This document shows positions 57,322-64,000 of a stretch of DNA of 64,000 bases, piece after piece (the first letter of the stretch is position 1; every line of letters starts with the position of its first letter). Position numbers and translations under genes: made by a program. The DNA comes from Nocardia higoensis (GTDB taxonomy: Bacteria > Actinomycetota > Actinomycetes > Mycobacteriales > Mycobacteriaceae), in assembly GCF_015477835.1 (NCBI RefSeq), contig NZ_JADLQN010000001.1, forward strand, positions 124,001 to 188,000, read 5' to 3'. Below the pieces are notes generated by a model, which had not been told where the DNA came from, ran no database searches, and worked only from the letters and a program-made list of their open reading frames with translations.

Positions 57322-60300
57322 ATGGTTCGGATCCAGGTACTCGGTGCGCTGACCGCGGTGGATGAGCGCGGTGAACTCGACCTGGGCGGTCCGCGGCAAC
57401 GCGGCGTGCTGGCACGGCTGCTGGTCGCGCGGGGCGAGGTGGTCTCGGTCGATCGGCTCATCGACGACCTGTGGCGGGGTGAGCCGCCGCCGCGGGCACT
57501 GGGCGCGCTGCAGGCCTACGTCTCCAATCTGCGGCGGCTGCTGGAGCCGCAGCGGCCGCCGCGCGCTCCCGCGACGGTGTTGATCAGCCGCGCTCCCGGG
57601 TACGCGGTGCGTCTGAGCGCCGAGGCGGTGGACGCGTGGGCGTTCGGCGCGGACGCGCATGCCGCGGCCGGGCAGCTCGATCCGCGCGAGCGACGGGGCG
57701 CCCTGGAGCGGGCGCTGAGCCGCTGGCAGGGACCGGCCTACGCCGCCTACGCGGAGGAGTCGTGGGCGAGCGTCGAGGCGGCGCGGCTCGAGGAGTTGCG
57801 GGTGAGCGCGCGGGAACAGCTCGCTGCCGCCCTGCTCGAGTTGGACGAGCCGGCGCAGGCCGCGGCCCAGGCAGAGGTGCTGAGCCGGGAGTATCCGCTG
57901 CGGGAGGAAGCGTGGCGGCTCCTGGCGCTGGCGCGGTACCAGGCGGGGCGGCAGGCGGAGGCACTCGCCGCGCTTCGGCAGGCGCGCGAGGTACTCGCCG
58001 AGCAACTCGGCATCGATCCCGGACCGGCGCTGGCCCGGTTGGAAGCCGGCATCCTCGCCCAGCGGATTCCGCTGCCCGAGAAGGCCGCCCTTGCCCCGCT
58101 GCCGGTGGGCGACCCGTCTCCGAGGGCGCTCCGCGTCGAGCCGGGCACCGAGTTGTTCGGCCGGGACGCGGAACTCACCGCGCTGCTCGGTGTGGCCCAG
58201 GGCGGCGGACCGCGGACCGCGACCCTGGTCGGTGAGGCGGGCAGCGGGAAATCGACTGTGCTGCAGTCTGTTCGCGACGCCTTGACGAGGTCCGGGTACC
58301 GCGTGGTGCTCGGCCGCTGTCCTGAGGACGACACCGCGCCCTCCGCGTGGCCCTGGGTCGAGATGGTGCGAGCCCTGGCCGGTGAGCACGAACCCGGTGG
58401 CTTCGCGACCGCGCTCGCCCCGCTGCTCGCCGACGGCGCGGACGTCCCGCAGGCCGACCGCGCGCACGGCCGTTTCCTGCTGCACCGAGCGGTGTGCGGC
58501 TATCTGACCGCGCTCGCCGCCGACCGCCCGCTGGCGATACTGCTCGACGACGCGCACCGCGGCGACGTCGAGACCGCGGCGCTGCTCGCCGCGGTCGCCA
58601 CCAGCGTGCCCGCGCTGGTCGTGATCGGCTACCGCCCGGACGAGGTGCCGCCCGCGCTGGCCGATGCCCTCACGACCTTGGCGACCACCGTCCGCGCACG
58701 GGTTCGGCTGCAGGGGCTCGGCATCGAGGACAGCCGGCGTCTCATCACCGCGCTGACCGGGAGCACACCGGCGACCTCCGTGGTCGAGACGTTGCATGAG
58801 CGCACTGGCGGCAATCCCTTCTACCTCATCGAGATCGCGCGCCTGTTGCGAAGCGAGGGCGAGCTGGTCGCCGCCTCCGAAGTCCCGGAGGGTGTGCGGG
58901 ACGTGCTGCGCCGCAGGCTGTCCCGGCTGCCGGAAACGGCGGTGGCGCTGCTTCGCCTTGCCGCGGTGATCGGCCGGGAGTTCGATCTCGGGGTGCTGGT
59001 GCGGGCCGCCGAGATGGGTGAGGACGACGTGCTGGACGCGGTGGAGGCGGGCGTCTTGGCCGGGTTGCTGGACGAGCCCGGCACCGGTCGTGGCCGTTTC
59101 ACCCACATCCTCGTGCGCGACACACTGCTCGGGGACCTGTCACGGGTCCGCCGTGATCGATGGCATCGGCGCGTGGCCGCCGCGATCGAGGAGATCGATC
59201 CGGGCGATCTCGCAGCCCTCGCGCACCACTACGTCGAATCGATGACTCCCTCGACGGCGCGGCGTGCCGCCGAGTACGCGGTGGCCGCCGCCGAACGGGC
59301 CGAGCGGCGCTACGCCCACGACGTCGCCGCCCTCGGATACGAACGCGCGGCCGCCGCTTTCGAGCGAGTTCTCGGCGAGGACACCGTCGCGGAGCAGGTG
59401 GCGACGTTGTGCCGGGCCGGTCGCAGTCACCTCGCCGGCGGTGCCGGCCTCGCCGCGCGCGCCGCCCGCGATCGCGCCGCGGCACTGGCGGAGGAAGCCG
59501 GCCGGACCGACCTGCTGGTGCGAGCATTCACCGCCTGGGACACTCCGACACCGTGGTTGAACCGCTCCTACGGTGTGGTGGAGCACCAAGCGGTCGCTCG
59601 GCTGGAGGAGGCGCTGCGATTCCCCGCCCTCACCGCCGCGGACCGATGCCGGTTGCTGGTCACCCTGGTCGACGAGGTCGGCGGCGAGACCGGCGAGCGG
59701 GCCGGCCGCGCCGCCGCCGAGGCCGAGGCGATCGCCCGCGAACTCGGGGACGACACCCTGCTCGCTCCGGCGTTGCAGGCCCGGGCCTCGCTCTACGACA
59801 CACCTGAGCGGAGCCCGCTCGGGGCGGAGCTGATCGAACTCGGGCGACGCAACGACCAGTGCGCCCATGTGCTTCTGGGCCATACCGTCTCGATCCAGGC
59901 CGCCGCCTTCGCGGCTGACCTCCCCGCGGCCCGCGAGCATCTCGAAGCGGCCACCGTGCTGGCCGACCGCTACCAGTGGCGGCAAGCGCAGGTGGCCAAC
60001 GCCATGGCGCGCGGGCTGCTGGCGCTGGCGGCCGGGGATCCGGATGCGGCCGAGCAGCATTATCTCCGTGCTCACGAATCACTGAGGCTCGCAGGGATTT
60101 TCAACCCGGACGGCATCCTGGCCATCGCGTTGTTCACGGTGCGGCTGTATCAGGGCCGGGCCGGGGAGTTGGTCGAGATGATCGGTGGACTCGCCGAGAG
60201 CGCCACCCAGGCGACCGTGGACGCCGTCGTGGACTTCCAGGTGCTCGCCCTCCTCGCCGGCGGCGACCACGCGGCGGCCGCGCGGGTCCGGCGCCGCGCG

Positions 60301-60609
60301 CGACCCGTCCGCGACGATCTGTTCCGCTCGCTGTTCCTCACCTTGCGCGGCATGGTGGTCACGGCACTGGGCACACCGGAGGAGGCCGCCGCGCTCTACC
60401 AGGATCTGCTTCCCTACCGCGATCGGCTCGGCGGCGCCGACACCGGCTCCTACGCCGTGGGCCCGGTCGACACCGTGCTGGGTGACCTCGCGGCGTTGCG
60501 CGGGAAGCCGGACCTGGCCGGCGAGCACTATCAGGCCGCACTGCGCCTCGCGCACCGCTGCGGCAACCCGGTCTGGCTCGCCGCCGCAGGCGCACGGCTC
60601 GACCGCTGA
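57322..60609 (+). CDS. SARP/BTAD-type regulator with AAA ATPase and TPR region
   Basis: A 1095-residue regulator. An N-terminal OmpR-type winged helix (residues about 1-95: RQRGVLARLLVARGEVVS, ALQAYVSNLRRLLEP) is followed by a BTAD helical domain (about 100-245). The ATPase has Walker A GEAGSGKS at 304-311 and LAILLDDAHRGD as Walker B. About 450 residues of TPR-like helices complete it. This AfsR-like layout controls specialised metabolism or catabolic loci. It is divergent from hemerythrin (101 bp) and precedes the reductase gene, either of which may be a target. Confidence 0.88.
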   Translation: MVRIQVLGALTAVDERGELDLGGPRQRGVLARLLVARGEVVSVDRLIDDLWRGEPPPRALGALQAYVSNLRRLLEPQRPPRAPATVLISRAPGYAVRLSAEAVDAWAFGADAHAAAGQLDPRERRGALERALSRWQGPAYAAYAEESWASVEAARLEELRVSAREQLAAALLELDEPAQAAAQAEVLSREYPLREEAWRLLALARYQAGRQAEALAALRQAREVLAEQLGIDPGPALARLEAGILAQRIPLPEKAALAPLPVGDPSPRALRVEPGTELFGRDAELTALLGVAQGGGPRTATLVGEAGSGKSTVLQSVRDALTRSGYRVVLGRCPEDDTAPSAWPWVEMVRALAGEHEPGGFATALAPLLADGADVPQADRAHGRFLLHRAVCGYLTALAADRPLAILLDDAHRGDVETAALLAAVATSVPALVVIGYRPDEVPPALADALTTLATTVRARVRLQGLGIEDSRRLITALTGSTPATSVVETLHERTGGNPFYLIEIARLLRSEGELVAASEVPEGVRDVLRRRLSRLPETAVALLRLAAVIGREFDLGVLVRAAEMGEDDVLDAVEAGVLAGLLDEPGTGRGRFTHILVRDTLLGDLSRVRRDRWHRRVAAAIEEIDPGDLAALAHHYVESMTPSTARRAAEYAVAAAERAERRYAHDVAALGYERAAAAFERVLGEDTVAEQVATLCRAGRSHLAGGAGLAARAARDRAAALAEEAGRTDLLVRAFTAWDTPTPWLNRSYGVVEHQAVARLEEALRFPALTAADRCRLLVTLVDEVGGETGERAGRAAAEAEAIARELGDDTLLAPALQARASLYDTPERSPLGAELIELGRRNDQCAHVLLGHTVSIQAAAFAADLPAAREHLEAATVLADRYQWRQAQVANAMARGLLALAAGDPDAAEQHYLRAHESLRLAGIFNPDGILAIALFTVRLYQGRAGELVEMIGGLAESATQATVDAVVDFQVLALLAGGDHAAAARVRRRARPVRDDLFRSLFLTLRGMVVTALGTPEEAAALYQDLLPYRDRLGGADTGSYAVGPVDTVLGDLAALRGKPDLAGEHYQAALRLAHRCGNPVWLAAAGARLDR

Positions 60610-60681
60610 TCGGTCACTGGTCGCTCACAAGCCGGATCCGGACCGTTGTCCTCGACCGACTCGACCGACCGAGGAGCACCC

Positions 60682-61146
60682 GTGCCCGACATCCGCCGCA
60701 CCGCTACCGACCTGTACCTGAAGACCGCGACCACCCTGCATCGCACGCTGCTCGACGTCACCGGCGGCCGGGTGGGCACTCGCTTCAAGCGCATGCCCAC
60801 CCTGACCCTCACCACCACCGGCAGGCGCAGCGGGCTGCCGCGCACCGTCGTCCTGACCGTCCCGGTCGTGCAGGGCGACAGCTATCTGATCGTGGCGTCC
60901 AGGGGTGGGGACGACATCTCCCCCGATTGGTTCCGCAACCTGTGCGCCCATCCCGAGGTCGCGGTGTCGTTTCAGCACGGGCCGATCCAGCCGATGACGG
61001 CTCATGTCCTCAGCGCAGCCGAGCGCGAGCGGTGGTGGCCGGAGGTCGTCGCGGCGTACCCCGGCTACGAGACCTACCAGAAGCGAACGACTCGACGGAT
61101 ACCCCTCGTGGTGCTGACCCCGCTCGGCGGTGGTCGCCTCTGGTGA
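60682..61146 (+). CDS. Deazaflavin (F420)-dependent nitroreductase-family protein
   Basis: A 154-residue split-beta-barrel protein of the Ddn type: MPTLTLTTTGRRSG, then VVLTVPVVQGDSYLIVASRGG, PDWFRNLCAHPEV and ERWWPEVVAAYPGYETYQKR. These are the typical F420-binding and substrate segments; the family reduces nitroimidazoles, enones and quinones with reduced F420. The GTG at 60682 follows GAGGAG by 6 nt. It lies 72 bp after the SARP-type gene. Cofactor use is inferred from family. Confidence 0.83.
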   Translation: MPDIRRTATDLYLKTATTLHRTLLDVTGGRVGTRFKRMPTLTLTTTGRRSGLPRTVVLTVPVVQGDSYLIVASRGGDDISPDWFRNLCAHPEVAVSFQHGPIQPMTAHVLSAAERERWWPEVVAAYPGYETYQKRTTRRIPLVVLTPLGGGRLW

Positions 61147-61200
61147 GCGACCGGCGACGGGGCCGCGCCCGCGACACTCGCCACACTGGGGTGCGGACTT

Positions 61201-62001
61201 TCAGTGGCCGGCCAGGTCGGCGGCCGTGCAGCGGTCCCAGATCTCGCGGGCGGCTATCCGGACCGGGCCGACCAGCTTGCGATAGTCCAGCGCGGTGACC
61301 GGCGCACAGACCGAGATGCCCGCCAGGTTGCCGTAGATGTGGTCGGGCGGGCCGATGGAGACGCCGACACAGCCGATACCGGAGAAGGCCTCGCCCCGAT
61401 CGAAGGCGGCGCCCCGATCCCGGATCGTGGCCAACTCCTCTTCCAGCTGGGCGTCGGAACCGATGCTCTGCGCGGTGCGCCTGACCAGCTCCTTCTCGCC
61501 GGTGTGCTCGAGCTTGTCGACCACATGCGGATCTTTGGTCGACTCGGTGACGGCCAGCTGCGCCTTGCCCACGGCGGTCAGGTGGGCGGGCACCCGCTGT
61601 CCGACGGCGGTCGGCGTCGGACCGGACGCGCGGCCGTTGATCTTGGCCAGGTAGACGGTGTCGCCGCGGTCGACCACGGCGAGCTGGATGGTGAGTCCGG
61701 TCTGATGGGTGAACGCCTGCATGACCGGGCGCGCCCCTTGCAGCAACCGGTTCTGGTTGAGCGCGGCCTGGCCCATTTCGTAGGCCTTGACGCCGAGCTC
61801 GTAGGTTTGCTCGGGTGAACGCGCCAGCCAGCCGGCAGCGGCCAGCTGCTCCAGCAGGCGATGCACCGATGAGCGCGGAAGACCGGTTCGTGAGGTCACC
61901 TGAGCCAGGGTCAGCGGACCCACACCGTTGAAGGTTTCCAGCACCAGCGAAATCCGCTCGACGACCGAGACCGGCACGCCGGCTGGGCTTGATGTTCTCA
62001 C
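61201..62001 (-). CDS. IclR-family transcriptional regulator
   Basis: A 266-residue IclR protein. The N-terminal winged helix reads ISLVLETFNGVGPLTLAQVT, then TGLPRSSVHRLLEQLAAAGWL. The C-terminal effector domain contains LAVVDRGDTVYLAKI, HLTAVGKAQLA and FSGIGCVGVSI. The start is GTG 62001 with GGAGG 5 nt upstream; a TTG at 62013 would precede the site. It is divergent from kshB and very probably regulates the kshBA genes or itself. The effector is likely a steroid or ring-derived acid. Confidence 0.88.
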   Translation of the reverse strand: MRTSSPAGVPVSVVERISLVLETFNGVGPLTLAQVTSRTGLPRSSVHRLLEQLAAAGWLARSPEQTYELGVKAYEMGQAALNQNRLLQGARPVMQAFTHQTGLTIQLAVVDRGDTVYLAKINGRASGPTPTAVGQRVPAHLTAVGKAQLAVTESTKDPHVVDKLEHTGEKELVRRTAQSIGSDAQLEEELATIRDRGAAFDRGEAFSGIGCVGVSIGPPDHIYGNLAGISVCAPVTALDYRKLVGPVRIAAREIWDRCTAADLAGH

Positions 62002-62030
62002 TCGACCTCCCAACCGCCCATCACATCACT

Positions 62031-62044
62031 GTGACAGGAGTCAC
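62031..62044. promoter_or_regulatory. Inverted repeat between the IclR gene and kshB
   Basis: GTGAC-AGGA-GTCAC has perfect 5-bp arms; imperfect extension (CACTGTGAC/GTCACGGTA) gives 7 of 9. It is 30 bp upstream of the IclR start, well placed for autoregulation and for control of kshB. No direct binding evidence. Confidence 0.45.
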
Positions 62045-62246
62045 GGTACTACCAGGTGCAGGTGCCCTTCAAACGGCTCGCGCCCGGCGTGACCACGAGG
62101 ATCACATGAGGCAGCGGTCACAGCCGAACGTGGTTCCCGATCAGCGAGACGTTTCGATCCACCGCCGGTGCGGCGGGCCTAGCCTTCCGGGGGCTCCTAT
62201 CCGGCACGGACGGGGCGGGCACGATCGACCACGACCAGGAGGGCGG

Positions 62247-63332
62247 ATGTCCACGGATACGAGTGCCGATCGAGTGGTCCTCGCGGACTCGGCGACGGCG
62301 ACGGCGAACTCGCCCGGGCGCCGTGTCCGGGTGACCGAGGTGATCGAGGAAACGGCCGACGCGCGGTCCTTCGTCGTCGAACCGCTCGGCGACGAGTTCG
62401 GCGCGGGCTACCGGGCGGGGCAATTCCTCACCGTCCGGGTACCCGACATCGGCACCGGCGCCGCGCGCTGCTATTCACTGTCGAGTTCGCCACACGCCGA
62501 TCCGTCGATGAAGTTCACTGTCAAGCGAGTGGCGGACGGCCGCGGGTCCAACTGGCTGTGCGACAGTGTCGCCGCGGGAGACGAGCTGGAGGTGCTGCCC
62601 CCAGCGGGCACCTTCACCCCCGCGTCGCTGGACGAGTCGGTGGTGCTGGTGGCGGGCGGCAGCGGCATCACCCCGGTCATCTCGATCGCGAAGTCCATCC
62701 TGTTCGCGGGCAGCGGCGACGTCGTGCTGATCTATGCCAACCGGGATCAGGACTCGGTGATTTTCGCCGAGGAGCTGCGCGCGCTGGAAAGCCGTTTCGC
62801 CGAGCGATTGTCGGTTCTCCACGTGCTGGAATCGGTGCAGGGCTATCCGACGCGGCGCACGCTGTCGCTGCTCGTTCGGCCCTTCCTGGACCGGACGGTG
62901 TACATCTGCGGCCCGACGCCGCTGATGGATCTGACCGCCGCGGTGTGCGAGGCCGAGGGCTTGCCGGCCTCGCGGGTGCACTCGGAGCGGTTCCTTTCCC
63001 TGCAACGCGACCCGTTCGCACCGGAGGCCACCGAGCCGAGCGCCGACGAGGCGGGCGAGATGGTGTGCCAGGTCGAGGTGAGCATCGACGGCGCCGAACA
63101 CCAGGTGCCGTGGACAGCGGGGCGCACGCTGCTCGACGCGTTGCTCGCCGCCGGTGTGGAGGCGCCGTACTCCTGCCGGGAGGGCGCCTGCAGCGCCTGC
63201 GTCTGCGCACTGACCAAGGGACGAGTGCGCTTGGCGCGCAACGAGATTCTGACCGAGGACGACCTCGCCGACGGTTACATCCTGGCCTGTCAGGCCGAGC
63301 CGGTCAGCGACGAGATCGCGATCGAATACTGA
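62247..63332 (+). CDS. kshB: KshB, 3-ketosteroid 9-alpha-hydroxylase reductase
   Basis: A 361-residue oxidoreductase: an FAD domain with RCYSLSSSPH, an NAD domain with VVLVAGGSGITPVISIAKS and VYICGPTPLMD, and a C-terminal plant-type [2Fe-2S] domain with YSCREGACSACVCAL and a distant Cys in YILACQAEP. This three-domain order matches KshB, which reduces the Rieske oxygenase KshA for 9-alpha-hydroxylation of 3-ketosteroids. A related ring-hydroxylating reductase is possible but the neighbouring Rieske gene favours KshB. AGGAGGGC precedes the ATG. Confidence 0.85.
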   Translation: MSTDTSADRVVLADSATATANSPGRRVRVTEVIEETADARSFVVEPLGDEFGAGYRAGQFLTVRVPDIGTGAARCYSLSSSPHADPSMKFTVKRVADGRGSNWLCDSVAAGDELEVLPPAGTFTPASLDESVVLVAGGSGITPVISIAKSILFAGSGDVVLIYANRDQDSVIFAEELRALESRFAERLSVLHVLESVQGYPTRRTLSLLVRPFLDRTVYICGPTPLMDLTAAVCEAEGLPASRVHSERFLSLQRDPFAPEATEPSADEAGEMVCQVEVSIDGAEHQVPWTAGRTLLDALLAAGVEAPYSCREGACSACVCALTKGRVRLARNEILTEDDLADGYILACQAEPVSDEIAIEY

Positions 63333-63450
63333 GGCGCCGGATCGGTGTCCCACTCAGTAGGAGACGCGGGTCACACCGCCGATCGGGCTGCCAAGCTGAT
63401 CACAGTGCGCCGAGATTCGCGGTCGCAGCCCATCTGACCAGGAGGTATTC

Positions 63451-64000
63451 GTGACTTCCACGCCTGAAACCGGAGACCGGGTCCGTGTCATCGACACCGG
63501 CCGACCGCCCGAGCGGTACGCCCGCGGGTGGCACTGCCTGGGTCTGGCCCGCGACTTCGCCGACGGGCAGCCGCACCAGGTCTCCGCGTTCGGCACCGAA
63601 CTGGTCGTGTTCGCCGGGGAAGACGGAAAGCTGAACGTGCTCAACGCCTTCTGCCCCCATATGGGCGGAAATCTGGCGCACGGCACGGTGAAGGACAACA
63701 CGATCGCTTGCCCGTTCCACGACTGGCGCTGGCGCGGCGACGGCAAGTGCGCCGGGATTCCCTATGCCCGTCGGGTGCCGCCGCTGGCGCGCACCAAGTC
63801 GTGGCCGACGATGGTGGTCAGCGGGCAGTTGTTCGTCTGGCACGACCCGCAGGGCCGCAAGCCTCCGGCCGAGCTGGCCATCCCGGAGATTCCCACTTAC
63901 GGGGACCCGGGCTGGACGGACTGGGTGTGGAACTCGATCCTCGTGGAGGACTCACACTGCCGCGAGATCGTCGACAACATCGTGGACATGGCGCACTTCT
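63451..64000 (+). CDS. kshA: KshA, Rieske oxygenase subunit (N-terminal part)
   Basis: The gene runs off the right edge; 183 codons are visible. The Rieske centre is C-x-H...C-x2-H: Cys68 and His70 in CPHMGGNLAHG, Cys87 and His90 in CPFHDWRW. The start VTSTPETGDRVRVIDTG and the segment RYARGWHCLGLARDF fit the KshA N-terminus. The visible end, VEDSHCREIVDNIVDMAHF, leads into the mononuclear iron site (Asn/Asp-x-x-Asp-x2-His). GTG 63451 has AGGAGG 6 nt upstream. With KshB it hydroxylates C9 of 3-ketosteroids, opening ring B after KstD action. Confidence 0.87.
   Translation, partial: MTSTPETGDRVRVIDTGRPPERYARGWHCLGLARDFADGQPHQVSAFGTELVVFAGEDGKLNVLNAFCPHMGGNLAHGTVKDNTIACPFHDWRWRGDGKCAGIPYARRVPPLARTKSWPTMVVSGQLFVWHDPQGRKPPAELAIPEIPTYGDPGWTDWVWNSILVEDSHCREIVDNIVDMAHF

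Noticed and set aside
57217..59106. 629-codon minus-strand frame opposite the SARP-type regulator
   Set aside because: Antisense to winged helix, BTAD and Walker A motifs; no independent support.
1..64000. tRNA, rRNA, CRISPR arrays, insertion sequences or prophage genes
   Set aside because: Looked for on both strands; no cloverleaf, repeat-spacer pattern, transposase or integrase was recognised.

Overview
The window is high-GC actinobacterial DNA from an organism of the Mycobacteriales, most likely Nocardia or a close relative such as Rhodococcus. The evidence is 3-ketosteroid 9-alpha-hydroxylase genes, a mycofactocin precursor locus, F420-type and SARP-type genes, a Nocardia-style secreted glycine-zipper protein, and dense tail-to-head start/stop overlaps. 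No tRNA, rRNA, CRISPR array or complete insertion sequence was seen.

Layout. 1-5537: end of a TesB-type thioesterase, a SnoaL-fold protein, a secreted glycine-rich protein, an SDR followed by a broken paralogue fragment, an SRPBCC/MerR divergent pair with a classic MerR promoter, and a methyltransferase. 5813-11474: a translationally coupled trio of alpha-dioxygenase-like haem peroxidase, catalase-related haem protein and LuxR-type ATPase regulator, a plausible oxylipin module. 11622-16119: an unusual protease island made of a trypsin-alpha/beta-hydrolase fusion, a V8-like protease, a small beta-sandwich protein and a subtilisin, none with a signal peptide. 16504-18436: GlxA-type regulator and dienelactone hydrolase. 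18656-21618: a probable copper island with DoxX, a CsoR-like operator inside a promoter spacer, a His-rich protein, a 27-codon Cys-rich mini-ORF and an MFS exporter. 21651-27095: a decayed duplicate of the efeU start, a DUF1254 protein, and the efeUOB iron uptake operon behind an IdeR-like box. 27220-30108: mftABCD on the minus strand, including the 29-residue mftA.

30635-39204 holds ordinary functions: a lipoprotein/membrane pair, a D-Ala-D-Ala carboxypeptidase, the HrpB helicase, a small secreted protein, two uncharacterised genes and a DHA2 exporter. 39595-47393 is catabolic: SDR, ketosteroid isomerase with its catalytic residues intact, a KstD-like flavoprotein, an SMP-30 lactonase, an SDR, and a P450 with its own ferredoxin and ferredoxin reductase. 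A convergent six-gene minus-strand operon (47463-53489) encodes enoyl-CoA hydratase, two acyl-CoA dehydrogenases, a CoA transferase, a GntR regulator and an esterase. The two runs share a strong terminator at 47411-47442.

53625-64000: SDR, VOC protein, a 3-ketosteroid delta-1-dehydrogenase, hemerythrin, a large SARP/AAA regulator, a deazaflavin-dependent reductase, an IclR regulator, and KshB with the start of KshA at the right edge. From about 39.6 kb onward the genes fit one theme: activation, ring oxidation and beta-oxidation of steroid- or terpenoid-like substrates. The actual substrate cannot be read from sequence.
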